From Mycteria americana (lineage: Eukaryota; Chordata; Aves; Ciconiiformes; Ciconiidae): a stretch of 64,000 bases of DNA. The first letter of the stretch is position 1; the number at the start of each line of letters is the position of its first letter. Below, one piece after another: positions 63,376 to 64,000 of the stretch. Below the pieces are notes generated by a model. The model had not been told where the DNA came from. It did no database searches and worked only from the letters and a program-made list of their open reading frames with translations. The position numbers and the translations under genes were made by a program. Where the stretch lies: positions 8,290,828 to 8,354,827 of the forward strand of contig NC_134366.1 in NCBI RefSeq assembly GCF_035582795.1, written 5' to 3'.

Positions 63376-64000
63376 TAACCCACACTTCATTATTTTCAAA
63401 GACTAAACTGTTTGCTGCGTGCAGCACAAACTCACAGGTACCCAGAGCTGAGTCTTTAGTTTTCCTTCAGTTGTGGAAATCAGGCCTCCATTTCTGCGAT
63501 AGCTGTAGATTCTTCAAACCCAGATGTTTGTAAGGGTCAAAACACCTGCGCTCCTTGCTTCTCCAAGCACATGCTAACGTAAACAAAGAGGCTGTGAGCC
63601 TGGAGAAGCATGGTCAGGATTACCACTATTTAACAGGCTGTGAAAATGAATCCTCCTCTTCAGGCAAAGTCATGAATGCATTTCATATGCCCTAGGCTAC
63701 TGGGAATAAACCAAGACCAATATTTATAAAGGGCAAACACTCGCCTTTTTGCAGTCTCCCCCACGGACAACTAGGCTCCTATTTCTGTAGCTTGGAAGAG
63801 GAGGAGTGGAAAGCAGTAAGACCCAGAAATGAAGTCAGTGCATTCGGCCGCATATCACATAGTTAGATTACTGAAGGATACTAGGAGTTTAAAATGACTT
63901 TGGTTATAATTTTCTTTATTTAATCTCTTTATGCATTAAGCACAAGCAAGTAATTTCAACATTTCTTGCCAGTTTGGACTGAACGTCTACAGTAATATAA

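Larger units (their letters stand above)
46266..64000. other. Intergenic DNA, no gene seen
   Basis: AT-rich to moderately GC sequence with no supportable exon. I looked for XRCC2 coding sequence (a RecA-like ATPase whose last exon would give a long open frame) and saw none. Open frames up to 160 codons (for example plus 50958-51440) lie in GC-richer patches, have no conserved look and overlap equally long frames on the other strand. Supported items are the ancient repeats, simple repeats and hairpin listed separately. Confidence 0.55.

Noticed and set aside
1..64000. CRISPR arrays, operons, ribosome binding sites, phage or plasmid modules
   Set aside because: The window is vertebrate nuclear DNA. 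No regularly spaced direct repeats or prokaryotic gene organisation are present. The only regular array is the three-copy 63-bp tandem repeat.

Overview
The window looks like bird nuclear DNA. It is AT-rich intronic and intergenic sequence interrupted by two CpG-dense islands. It carries CR1 LINE fragments in both orientations, one ending in the ATTCTATG-type octamer tail typical of avian CR1. It also carries one complete solo LTR of a family that is common in bird genomes. There is no bacterial or viral gene organisation, and nearly all open frames are chance frames in non-coding sequence or in GC-rich islands.

The one gene I can name is KMT2C (MLL3, histone H3K4 methyltransferase), on the minus strand. 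Its first coding exon is at 19791-19966. It encodes a 58-residue N-terminus with an AT-hook and ends at a perfect GTAAGT donor. The exon lies inside a CpG island of about 3.4 kb (roughly 18.65-22.05 kb) that should hold the promoter and 5' UTR. The UTR side contains short upstream ORFs, two of which end within 5 nt of the KMT2C AUG. Everything left of 19790 (1-19790) is then expected to be KMT2C intron 1. I could not find exon 2, so it probably lies beyond coordinate 1.

Inside that intron, at about 1.64-2.9 kb, is a second CpG island. It contains a plausible minus-strand start codon followed 27 nt later by a GTGAGT donor. This may be an alternative promoter, a nested gene or a non-coding transcript; I do not recognise the product. 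The rest of the intron is AT-rich DNA with three short CR1 remnants and simple repeats.

From 22.1 to 64 kb I see no convincing exon. In mammals the next gene upstream of KMT2C is XRCC2, but none of its coding sequence is recognisable here, so this stretch is best read as the intergenic region upstream of KMT2C. It holds a solo ERV LTR (34.1-34.7 kb), several old CR1 and other ancient sauropsid repeats, a 63-bp unit repeated three times (42.44-42.63 kb), a small promoter-like cluster near 43.75 kb, and several near-perfect short inverted repeats. I found no CRISPR array, operon, tRNA or rRNA gene.
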